This document shows, in pieces, positions 6,544 to 13,338 of a stretch of 19,508 nucleotides of DNA (position 1 is the stretch's first letter; the number at the start of each line of letters is the position of its first letter). The position numbers were made by a program, and so were the translations under genes. The notes under the pieces are model-generated. The model ran no database searches, had not been told where the DNA came from, and saw only the letters and a program-made list of their open reading frames with translations. The stretch is from Treponema sp. (GTDB lineage Bacteria > Spirochaetota > Spirochaetia > Treponematales > Breznakiellaceae): positions 1 to 19,508 of the forward strand of contig JAISTO010000025.1 of assembly GCA_031272575.1 (NCBI GenBank), in the 5' to 3' direction.

Positions 6544-7565
6544 CCCCCTTTAGGGGCTCCTTCGGCTCCCTCAAGAGCGCCCTCGGAAGGGCTGTTTTCA
6601 CCGTCATTTTTTGCCTCAAAAACGGCCTCTGCATAGGGCTGACTCTGCTCATAAGCGCGTGTGCCAGCGCGGGCGGGGCGGCAGACGGGCCGCCTCCTGC
6701 CGCGCCTGTGTATGCTGCCGTGCCCGGTAACAGGGGCAGCCTGTCTCTGGACGAGGCGATAACCCAGGCCGCCTCCCGCATAGCGGCGCGGCTGCCTGCG
6801 GGTACCGGGACGGCGCTCGTCAACATTCATTCCCCTACAGCGGCGTTTTCCTCGTATGTGCTGGACGGCCTCGAGGCCGCCCTCGTCAACAATGGGGCGC
6901 TCGTGGTGCTTGACCGCGCCCATCTGGACGCGATACGGGCGGAACAGGGCTTTCAGGCGTCGGGGGAGGTGAGCGACGCGTCGGCAAAGGCGATCGGGCA
7001 CTTGCTTGGCGCGGACGCGATTATCACCGGGAGCCTCACGCGGATCGGGGCGGCCTTCAGACTGAGCGTCAAGGCGATTGAGGTGGAGAAGGCGGCGGTG
7101 GCGGCGTCCTTCGCGGTGGACATCGCCGCGGACGAGCGGGTGCGGGCGCGGCTCACCGGGGACGCGGGTCTTGCGCAGAGCCCCCTGCCCGCGCCCTCGC
7201 CCGCGCCGGAGCGGGCCTTTGCGCCCGGCGTCCTGGGCGGCGCATGGGCTGCTACGGTAACCTACACGGCAGACGGCAGGTCTTACCGCGACCGCTACCG
7301 CATCAGCCTCTTTGCGGGCGGCGTCTGCCGCGTGTCCGTTAGCCCCGCGGAGGGCGCGGCGTGGAGCGGCGAGGGCATCTGGTCAGCGGAGAACGGCGAG
7401 TTCCGCCTGGACTGCGAGTTCGGGAACGCGGCCGCGGCGCGGCTCGGCAGTGTCCACTGGATGAGCCTCTACGCGTTACAGAACAACAACCGCGCGTTGC
7501 GCGTCAATGTCCGTCCCGCGCCAGGCTATGCCGGCGTGGTGGCGGTAACGTTTTATAAGGAATAG
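6501..7565 (+). CDS. CsgG/LpoB-like lipoprotein, start lost or out of frame
   Basis: The frame is open from 6501 (stop at 6498-6500). It encodes a hydrophobic segment ending in the lipobox LLISAC (Cys codon 6660-6662), then a mature part of about 301 residues. The N-terminal half (SLSLDEAITQAASRIAARLP, later VLDRAHLDAIRAEQ and LLGADAIITGSLTRIG) has the CsgG/LpoB/TolB-N alpha/beta pattern. The C-terminal ~110 residues are beta-rich (GAWAATVTYTADGRSYRDRY; GEGIWSAENGEFRLDC), like small beta-barrel or ligand-binding domains. No ATG, GTG or TTG exists in frame before GTG 6708, and that GTG lies 16 codons after the lipobox Cys, so a conventional start there would lose the export signal. The most economical reading is translation from 6391 or 6505 with a one-base change in the C-tract. 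Predicted outer-membrane-anchored periplasmic protein. First gene of a tight operon; its stop overlaps the ribosome site of the next gene. Confidence 0.7.
   Translation, partial: QNVPPPRPPLFCNLTPFRGSFGSLKSALGRAVFTVIFCLKNGLCIGLTLLISACASAGGAADGPPPAAPVYAAVPGNRGSLSLDEAITQAASRIAARLPAGTGTALVNIHSPTAAFSSYVLDGLEAALVNNGALVVLDRAHLDAIRAEQGFQASGEVSDASAKAIGHLLGADAIITGSLTRIGAAFRLSVKAIEVEKAAVAASFAVDIAADERVRARLTGDAGLAQSPLPAPSPAPERAFAPGVLGGAWAATVTYTADGRSYRDRYRISLFAGGVCRVSVSPAEGAAWSGEGIWSAENGEFRLDCEFGNAAAARLGSVHWMSLYALQNNNRALRVNVRPAPGYAGVVAVTFYKE
6509..6519 (+). repeat. 11-C homopolymer, candidate slippage tract
   Basis: Eleven consecutive C bases follow ATGT (6505-6508); a second run of five C follows after GT. 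A 12-C version would join ATG 6505 (or TTG 6391) to the lipoprotein frame carrying the LLISAC lipobox. Tracts of this kind are classic sites of slipped-strand phase variation and also of base-calling error. Confidence 0.7.
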
Positions 7566-7575
7566 GAGTGTTGAT

Positions 7576-8658
7576 ATGAAGAAAAGATTTTTCGTCGGGG
7601 CGCCCACTTTTAAGTGGGCGCCCGTACTGACGGCGCTCTTTGCGCTGTCGATGGCTGCGGCGCCTTGCGTGAATGCGCAGGCGAAGCAAAAAACGCGGGT
7701 CGCGGTGTTCCCCTTCGAGGTGACCGACTACGCGGTGAACGCCAGCGAGGCGGTGACTATCCGCGAGGACTTCTCCAACCGCCTCGCCCAGACCGGCCTC
7801 TTCGACCTGGTACCGCGCTCCGAGGTGGACAAACTGTTCAAGCAGGAGGCGGCGTTTCAACTGAATGACCTGTCGGACGCCACAAAGACCGCCGAGTACG
7901 GCCGCGTGCTCAACGCCAACTGGATACTCGCGGGCCGCCTCGCAAAAATCGGCAGCCGCCTCGCGCTGGTCGTGTCGATGTACACGTACCCTGACTTCGT
8001 GCAGAAGCCCGGCTCGCAAATCTACGCGCCGGACATCGACACCCTGGTGGACAGCATCCCCACGCTGATCGCCGACATCCAGAGCGTCCACGGCGGGGGC
8101 GGCGCGGCACCGGCGGCAGGCAAAGCCGCGGCCGCGAAGAGCGCAACACAGCCGCAAGCCAAGCCCGCGGCGCCGAAGACGTACAAGATTGGGGACACGG
8201 GGCCTGCCGGCGGCTTCATCTTTTTTGACAAGTTCAGCAACGACGGGGGCTGGCGCTATCTGGAAGCCGCGCCTGTCTCAATGGAGCAGACCCTGGGCTG
8301 GGGCGCGGGCGACAGAGGCATATCCGGGCTCAAGACCACTGTGGGCACCGGGAAGAAAAATACCGAATACATTGCGGAGGTGCTGAAGAGAGTCGGGGAA
8401 TACGGAGCCGCGGCGCAGTATTGCGCGGGCATGGAGTACGGCGGCTACGACGACTGGTTCCTGCCGAGCAAGGATGAACTGAATCTAATGTACCTCAATC
8501 TGAAGCAGGCAGACAAGGGCGACTTCAGCAATGCGGTGTACTGGTCTTCCTCGGAAAGTTACACCTTCCATGCGTGGTATCAGCGGTTCCGGGACGGCAG
8601 CCAGGATTGGACCAGCAAGAGCAACACGTTCCTGGTTCGTCCGGTACGGGCGTTTTAG
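7576..8658 (+). CDS. exported CsgG/LpoB-like protein fused to a C-terminal DUF1566 (Lcl-type) domain
   Basis: A 360-residue secreted protein. Residues 1-35 form a signal peptide interrupted by GAPTFKWAP, encoded by a perfect palindrome. Residues ~40-170 are a CsgG/LpoB/TolB-N-like domain (RVAVFPFEVTDY; TGLFDLVPRSEVDKLFK; LNANWILAGRLAKIGSRL). Residues 172-201 are an Ala/Pro/Lys/Gly linker. Residues 203-360 match DUF1566/Lcl C-terminal domains, opening with GDTGPAGGFIFFDK and continuing with WFLPSKDELNLMYLNL, VYWSSSES, AWYQRF and VRPVRAF. DUF1566 is a C-type-lectin-like fold used for binding, and is a recurrent target type of diversity-generating retroelements; the last ~35 residues here look like such a variable region (see findings). 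ATG 7576 has AGGAG seven bases upstream, overlapping the previous stop. Predicted periplasmic or surface-exposed, acting with its operon neighbours. Confidence 0.88.
   Translation: MKKRFFVGAPTFKWAPVLTALFALSMAAAPCVNAQAKQKTRVAVFPFEVTDYAVNASEAVTIREDFSNRLAQTGLFDLVPRSEVDKLFKQEAAFQLNDLSDATKTAEYGRVLNANWILAGRLAKIGSRLALVVSMYTYPDFVQKPGSQIYAPDIDTLVDSIPTLIADIQSVHGGGGAAPAAGKAAAAKSATQPQAKPAAPKTYKIGDTGPAGGFIFFDKFSNDGGWRYLEAAPVSMEQTLGWGAGDRGISGLKTTVGTGKKNTEYIAEVLKRVGEYGAAAQYCAGMEYGGYDDWFLPSKDELNLMYLNLKQADKGDFSNAVYWSSSESYTFHAWYQRFRDGSQDWTSKSNTFLVRPVRAF
7598..7623. repeat. perfect 26-bp palindrome inside a signal-peptide coding region
   Basis: GGGCGCCCACTT (7598-7609), a TT loop, and AAGTGGGCGCCC (7612-7623) pair perfectly. 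It encodes most of GAPTFKWAP between the basic n-region MKKRFF and the hydrophobic VLTALFALSMAAA. Its GCCCAC...GTGGGC core is shared with the groEL terminator hairpin. Confidence 0.8.
8536..8658 (+). other. candidate diversity-generating-retroelement variable region
   Basis: This 3' end of the DUF1566 gene encodes the conserved frame YWSSSES...AWYQRF.DG......K.NTF.VRPVRAF. The scattered non-conserved positions mostly use codons ending in C or T (AGT, TAC, ACC, TTC, CAT, TAT, GAC, AGC, GAT), as expected if they derive from AAC/AAT codons of a template. A 14-base G/C-only run (8663-8676) follows the stop. No reverse transcriptase, template repeat or accessory gene is present in this window, so the assignment rests on the pattern alone. 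Confidence 0.4.
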
Positions 8659-8678
8659 CAGACGGCGCGGGGGGGCTT

Positions 8679-9695
8679 GTGAAGAGTAACGCAGTGCTAT
8701 GCTTTCTGCTGATATACGCGCTTGCGGGCTGCGCGTCAGGGCCGCCGCCCGGGTGGGTGGAGTCACTGGAGAGCGCGTATCCCGGCGCGAAGTTTCTCAC
8801 GGGCAGGGGAACGGGCCGCACCCGGGAGGAAGCGAATAACGCCGCTATCAGGCAGATATCGCAGACGTTCGGGGTGTCGGTCTCCATCAAGGATGAGGAC
8901 CGCGCGTCTCTTTCGACACGGAACGGGCGCACCGATATGCGGCGGGACCTTACCCAGGAGAGCGTGGTGAGCGTGTACACGGAACTGTTCAACCTCAAGT
9001 ACGCGGAGCAGTGGTGGAACCCGCAGGCAAGGCAATGGGAAACGCTGGTGTACATTGACCGGGAGGAGGCGTGGCGGATATACGAGCCGCGCCTTCGTTC
9101 CGCGGCCGCTGCCTTTCTGGAGGCGTTTGGGGCGGCAGACACTGCCGGCCCCTTGAGCCAGTACCGCAACTACCGCGCGGCGGCGCGGCTTGGCGGCGAG
9201 GCGGGCGGCGTGAAGGACGCGCTGGCCTACGCGCAGGTGCTGCACCCGGGGAAGGCGGGGGTGGGGGACTACAAGAAGGCGCAGGATGCGCTGGCGGCGC
9301 TGCCGGTGAGGATACAGGCGGCATTGGACGGGGCGATACTCACTGTTGAATGCGAAGGGGACTTCGAGAACATCGTTACCAGCGCGATTATCGAGGCCTT
9401 TCGCAAAGGCGGCTTTAAGGCTGCAGCGGGCAAGACACGCGGTAGCAACCGCGCCGTGGTCAAAATCGCCGAAAACAGCGAGAAACTGGAAGCCGGGACA
9501 TTCTACGCGCCGCGCCTCACGCTCACCGTGTACGGTTCAGATAAAGCGCTTTTTTCGTGGAGTGCCAACGCCGCCCGCAAAGGCGCGTGGGACGCGAATG
9601 CGGCAAAACGGGGCAGATGGAATGCTCTGGCCGAAGAAATCAATCAAACTATGCTGCGTGACTTCAACGCGGCATTGGACGGAGGAAACAAATGA
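8679..9695 (+). CDS. LPP20-family lipoprotein
   Basis: A 338-residue lipoprotein. The GTG at 8679 is preferred over an in-frame GTG at 8574 inside the previous gene because it begins directly at the signal peptide (VKSNAVLCFLLIYALAGC) with the lipobox LAGC, Cys18 being lipidated. Residues ~24-140 carry an LPP20-like domain: GWVESLESAYPG, the GRGTGRTREEANNAAIRQIS motif in which a Gly-rich turn precedes an Ala-rich helix, and WWNPQARQWETLVYIDREEA. The C-terminal part (TVECEGDFENIVTSAIIEAF; RLTLTVYGSDKALFSWSAN) is another alpha/beta domain of unclear family. LPP20 proteins often accompany CsgG/LpoB-type proteins in envelope operons; no specific activity is known for this one. It starts 20 bases after the DUF1566 gene with only a G-run as ribosome site, and its stop overlaps the next start (ATGA), suggesting translational coupling. 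Confidence 0.82.
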   Translation: MKSNAVLCFLLIYALAGCASGPPPGWVESLESAYPGAKFLTGRGTGRTREEANNAAIRQISQTFGVSVSIKDEDRASLSTRNGRTDMRRDLTQESVVSVYTELFNLKYAEQWWNPQARQWETLVYIDREEAWRIYEPRLRSAAAAFLEAFGAADTAGPLSQYRNYRAAARLGGEAGGVKDALAYAQVLHPGKAGVGDYKKAQDALAALPVRIQAALDGAILTVECEGDFENIVTSAIIEAFRKGGFKAAAGKTRGSNRAVVKIAENSEKLEAGTFYAPRLTLTVYGSDKALFSWSANAARKGAWDANAAKRGRWNALAEEINQTMLRDFNAALDGGNK

Positions 9696-12292
9696 AGCGA
9701 TTTTTGACGGCGCTCTGCACCATGTTGGTTGTTGCTGTGTCCGCGCTTTCCGCGCAGACCTTTTACGAAGGCCAGGGCGGCAAGAATATGGGTGCCATCC
9801 GTGTTGCCATGCCGGAAGGCGTAGGGCTGACGACCGAGGAAGCGGAGATTCTGCCGCTGGTCAGAATCAAACTGGGCAGTGACTTTGCCAAGTACGCCGG
9901 AATGCGTGTGGTGGACGAGGGAGACGACCTCGAAGCCGGTTACACGCTTACCGGTTCTGTCAGCAAACGAGCGGGTGCGTATTGGATTACGTTCGAAATA
10001 AAAGATACGCTCAAAAGCACCGGCACAAAAGCGACATATCCGCCGGTACAGTGTACACTCGCGGAGTTGCAAAACCTCAAGGTCATTGCGGCGGCGAGTG
10101 AGGAACTCATCGGCGGCATGGGTATACGTTTGACGCAGGTGGGGAAGGACGCACTCAAAAAAACTACCACCAACGAAGTGGACGCGGTAAACGCGGCGGC
10201 AAACGCCAGCAAGTCGACAGGGTTTGCGCAGACCATCTATACCTACATCGCGGATCAACTGGACCCAACCCTGGCGGAGGCGGCCAGCAAGAAAGCAAAA
10301 ATACAGGCGGAGTTATTTAAAGCACCGGAAGTCACCTTAACCCTGCCGCCGATAACCGTGCCGCAGATTGCCGTGTCGGAGTTCAAAACACCGGAAATCA
10401 AGGTGGTTGCCACCGGGAACATCCGCGCTGCCGCCCAGCAGAAAGACGCGGAATATAAAGCCCAGAAAGAAGCCAGCCGGGTACGGCAGGAGTCCAGTAA
10501 CAAGTCGCTGAAAGAGATGCAGGATGCTTTTCTTGTCCAGTTCAAGGCCCAGTCGGACGCCGTTCAGAAACAGCAGACAGAACTGCTGAAACAGCGTGAC
10601 ATATTGCTGGGGCAGCAAAAGACACAACTGGCACGGCAGCGGGAAATCATCGCCCAACTGAAGGAGGCCGAAAACTCCTCCGCAACGTTCTTCACGGAAC
10701 ATCCGCCGTTTGAAATTATCTATGACCCGCGGGCGGAACAGGCTGGAACGCAGAATCTTGAAAAAGGAATCGTGGATTTGCGGTTCCGTATCACCACCGC
10801 CGGAACCACAGCCATGCAAGTAATCCCGGTAATACTGGCGGATCTGGAAAAAGGGCTTAAGACCGTCACTCAGTCTCTTGCGAACATCAACACGGGGTTT
10901 GACACGATAGAAGCACAGTTGAAGCAGGCAGAGACGGCGGGAAGCAACGCTCTGGCGCAGTTGGTGCGGAACTACGCGGGGCAGGTTGCGAAGGTGGAAA
11001 CCTCTGAAACCCACTATGCCGAACAACTGGCAGGACTGGACGCGGCGCTCAAAACAACCGGCTACGCGCAACTGGGACGTGATTACGCGGTAAAGCCGGA
11101 CAAAGGCTACGCGGAAGGGCTTGCCCGGACGTATGCGATCAAGAGCGCGGGATATAGCGCCGCAAAAGATAAAAACCTGGGTGGTACATGGAGCCGGACC
11201 ACTGGAACCAAAGATGAGACTAAAACCTTCGTCATCGAGGCACGGCTTGAAAATGATGCCGGGAAGACCATCGGCACGGCGCGCGTGACTTTGACAAACA
11301 CTATCGTGGCCGAGGCATATACCCAGCCACCGAACGCCAGTGAATGGTGTGTGTTCCGCGATGTGCCGATTGCCAGTATCACCGACACGATGCGGGTAAC
11401 CATACAAAAGGTGAACGGCAAAGCGGTCACCACCTCGACAACCTACATCAAGGTTTCTGCGTTGACCCCCGAAAGTGACTACCGCTACACGGAAGACGGC
11501 CTTGACATCGAAGGCTTTGCAAAAAATGGCCGCGACCGGTTCGGCTATGACAAAAACGGTTTTGCCAGGAACGGCTATAACCGGGAGGGCTATGACAAAG
11601 CCGGGTACGCCAGAAGCGGCTATAACCGCGAGGGTCATACCAGGGGCGGCTATGACCGAACCGGGTATAACAGGGCCGGCTATAACTTTTGGGGATACGA
11701 CAAAAACGGAAACCATAGACTGGGACGAGGGATGCATGGTGTCACCGCTGGCGGCGGCGGATACCTGGGGGGCAACGCCGGTTTTGGTGGAGCTTCTTGG
11801 TTCGGCAGATACCGTTGGTTCTACGTAGAACTGAACTTCTATGGAGGTTCATTCCCGGCGCTGGTATATCAGGATTATTTACTTGGTGATTTTGAGTTTC
11901 AGGATTCTGTTCAATTTAATTTCTCTGGGGGAGCTGGCTTTTCCGTATTGTTGCCGGGACGTTTTATGCTGAGCGGCGTCATAGGCGGTGGAGCGTGGTT
12001 TTATAAGGTTGATGTAGAACCGCATGAGGTAACGGACAAGGAAGGTAACGTGAAAACGGTTAAGGATAAAACAGTATCCCTTCCCTATTTTTGCATGAAG
12101 GCGCAGATCGACTGGTTTTTTCTCGAAGGTGTCTGGGGTGTCGGGCTGCGGGCGGCATATATTGGGGAATTTATGTCTCCCGATTTAGACAAGGTTATAC
12201 CGGGGATAAAAACAAGATTTATCCCCTCTAATAGCGGCATGTACTTTGAAAGATTGTATGTGGGCATGGTTTTTTCACCCATCTTTAGGTAG
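9692..12292 (+). CDS. exported protein: N-terminal TolB/CsgG-like region, coiled coil, pentapeptide repeats, C-terminal outer-membrane barrel
   Basis: An 866-residue protein. Residues 1-21 are a signal peptide ending ALSAQ. About 30-150 are CsgG/TolB-N-like (GAIRVAMPEGVGL; AGMRVVDEGDDLEAGYTLTG). About 245-330 are a Gln/Lys/Ala-rich coiled coil (KQQTELLKQRDILLGQQKTQ). A beta-rich middle follows (TKTFVIEARLENDAGKT). Residues 608-677 are fourteen GY[DN][RK]x-type pentapeptides. From about 683 to the end, Gly/aromatic-rich alternating segments (FYVELNFYGGSF; GAGFSVLLPGRFMLSGVIGG; ERLYVGMVFSPIFR) end on an aromatic beta-strand, as in outer-membrane barrels. The chain thus seems to run from periplasm to outer membrane. 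ATG 9692 overlaps the preceding TGA and has GGAGG seven bases upstream. I recognise no named family for the whole architecture; function unknown, envelope structure or secretion being the likely field. Confidence 0.85.
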   Translation: MKRFLTALCTMLVVAVSALSAQTFYEGQGGKNMGAIRVAMPEGVGLTTEEAEILPLVRIKLGSDFAKYAGMRVVDEGDDLEAGYTLTGSVSKRAGAYWITFEIKDTLKSTGTKATYPPVQCTLAELQNLKVIAAASEELIGGMGIRLTQVGKDALKKTTTNEVDAVNAAANASKSTGFAQTIYTYIADQLDPTLAEAASKKAKIQAELFKAPEVTLTLPPITVPQIAVSEFKTPEIKVVATGNIRAAAQQKDAEYKAQKEASRVRQESSNKSLKEMQDAFLVQFKAQSDAVQKQQTELLKQRDILLGQQKTQLARQREIIAQLKEAENSSATFFTEHPPFEIIYDPRAEQAGTQNLEKGIVDLRFRITTAGTTAMQVIPVILADLEKGLKTVTQSLANINTGFDTIEAQLKQAETAGSNALAQLVRNYAGQVAKVETSETHYAEQLAGLDAALKTTGYAQLGRDYAVKPDKGYAEGLARTYAIKSAGYSAAKDKNLGGTWSRTTGTKDETKTFVIEARLENDAGKTIGTARVTLTNTIVAEAYTQPPNASEWCVFRDVPIASITDTMRVTIQKVNGKAVTTSTTYIKVSALTPESDYRYTEDGLDIEGFAKNGRDRFGYDKNGFARNGYNREGYDKAGYARSGYNREGHTRGGYDRTGYNRAGYNFWGYDKNGNHRLGRGMHGVTAGGGGYLGGNAGFGGASWFGRYRWFYVELNFYGGSFPALVYQDYLLGDFEFQDSVQFNFSGGAGFSVLLPGRFMLSGVIGGGAWFYKVDVEPHEVTDKEGNVKTVKDKTVSLPYFCMKAQIDWFFLEGVWGVGLRAAYIGEFMSPDLDKVIPGIKTRFIPSNSGMYFERLYVGMVFSPIFR
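11513..11722 (+). repeat. fourteen tandem 15-bp units encoding GY[DN][RK]x pentapeptides
   Basis: Residues 608-677 of the barrel protein read as fourteen five-residue units, each starting with Gly and usually followed by Tyr or Phe, Asp or Asn or Ala, Lys or Arg, and a variable residue (for example GYDKN, GFARN, GYNRE, GYDKA). The DNA units are diverged, so selection rather than recent duplication keeps the pattern. The segment lies between the periplasmic part and the predicted barrel. Confidence 0.85.
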
Positions 12293-12305
12293 GAGGAGGA
12301 TTATT

Positions 12306-13181
12306 ATGAAACAGACTTTTAGCAATCATAGCAAAGGGACAGGCACCCGGCGCTTCTTTGCGCAGGGGCTTGCGGCGGCATTATTCGCGGCAGGCATCGT
12401 GGTCAGTGGGGTGGCCGTCTTCCAGGGCTGCACCCTCTTAGGCGGTGAATACGCTGATAGATCGTGGTCTTCAGTGCCGGTGCCGCCGAGGCTGATCGTG
12501 AAAAATCAAACCAGTTCGACTATAACCAGTATTGGGTTGTCGAACAACAACCCTGATGCCGGCGGCACTATAGATTCAGCCTACAAAAAGCAGAATCTTT
12601 CTATAGGCTATGGTGGGGAAATAACCATCGTCGTCCCTGAGGGAAGCTACTATTTCAATGCGGCGGATGCTGAAATGGAGTCACGCAATGTAATGCGTGT
12701 CTATGCTCCGCTCATTACATTCGCCAATGATCAGATCATAACGGTCACCATAACAAGCCTCAGATCAAGCACGGGTTTAACGTATACCGTTACTGACAAC
12801 GGCGACAACGATAAGGACAACGACAATGACAACAGCAACACGAGTGTCAACGCGATAGATCTTACAAGCGGGTACTGGTATAACAACACGCTTTCCGCCG
12901 GAGAGATACACTGGTACCGGTTCACCGCAGAAGCATATACCATCTATATGGTTTCATGGAACGACAGTGATGATGGGAATGGCACAAAAACCTGCGACGT
13001 AAAAGTGTCTGCATACCGTGGCAGTCCAACAGGCGACGCGATCTTTACCGCCATAGATAGCGCCTACAATACAAGGCAGCCAATCTATACTTCCTCGTCA
13101 TCTGGGTACATTTATCTCAAGGTGGAAGGGTATAATTCCAGTTCCTCCGGCACTTATGCCATTGGATACCTCGACGGCTGA
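12306..13181 (+). CDS. lipoprotein with C-terminal PPC-like beta domain
   Basis: A 291-residue exported protein. The start at 12306 follows a strong GGAGGAGGA site and is preferred over 12246, which lies inside the previous gene. The N-terminus has a TRRFF motif, a long hydrophobic segment and FQGC (Cys42), a relaxed lipobox acceptable in spirochaetes; the twin Arg could hint at Tat export but lacks the full motif. Residues ~61-160 form a beta-rich domain (PRLIVKNQTSSTITSIGL; YGGEITIVVPEGSYYFNA). Residues 164-178 are an Asp/Asn-only linker apart from single Gly and Lys residues. Residues ~182-291 resemble bacterial pre-peptidase C-terminal (PPC) domains: SGYWYNNTLSAGEIHWYRFT and IYLKVEGYNSSSSGTYAIGY. 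PPC-like modules generally mediate binding or stability outside the cell. It is the last gene of the operon, 13 bases after the barrel gene; the binding target is unknown. Confidence 0.82.
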   Translation: MKQTFSNHSKGTGTRRFFAQGLAAALFAAGIVVSGVAVFQGCTLLGGEYADRSWSSVPVPPRLIVKNQTSSTITSIGLSNNNPDAGGTIDSAYKKQNLSIGYGGEITIVVPEGSYYFNAADAEMESRNVMRVYAPLITFANDQIITVTITSLRSSTGLTYTVTDNGDNDKDNDNDNSNTSVNAIDLTSGYWYNNTLSAGEIHWYRFTAEAYTIYMVSWNDSDDGNGTKTCDVKVSAYRGSPTGDAIFTAIDSAYNTRQPIYTSSSSGYIYLKVEGYNSSSSGTYAIGYLDG

Positions 13182-13338
13182 TTCCCCGCCCACCGCGGCC
13201 CCACGCGTACTTGCACAAAAAGGACCGGCGCGTTATTCTTGCAGCGTAACCCTCACGCCGCTATCGCGCCGGTCAAAAGCACAAGACGGAACGATCTGGT
13301 ATCGGCTGTCGCTTAAAAAAAGCGATGCGGTGAGCCTG
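13182..13338. other. convergent intergenic stretch with a 10-bp inverted repeat
   Basis: Together with copy B and the following bases this makes a ~396-base gap between convergent genes. GACCGGCGCG (13223-13232) pairs with its complement at 13265-13274 and could fold as a weak terminator. An open frame spanning 13156-13359 ends in a WYRLSLKKSDAVSLL stretch that faintly recalls the PPC-domain WYRFT pattern; it could be a decayed fragment cut by the element at 13339, but it has no ribosome site and I do not call it as a gene. Confidence 0.4.

Noticed and set aside
10337..11737. 466-codon minus-strand frame opposite the barrel protein gene
   Set aside because: It lies antisense to a well-supported operon gene with a ribosome site and signal peptide; its sequence shows no recognisable domain.
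12306..12430. Tat signal in the last lipoprotein (TRRFF)
   Set aside because: Only the twin arginine and one Phe fit; the rest of the motif is missing and a lipoprotein-type signal explains the N-terminus.
13310..13330. TCGCTTAAAAAAAGCGA hairpin as an operon terminator
   Set aside because: The A-run is in the loop and no U-run follows the stem on the plus strand.
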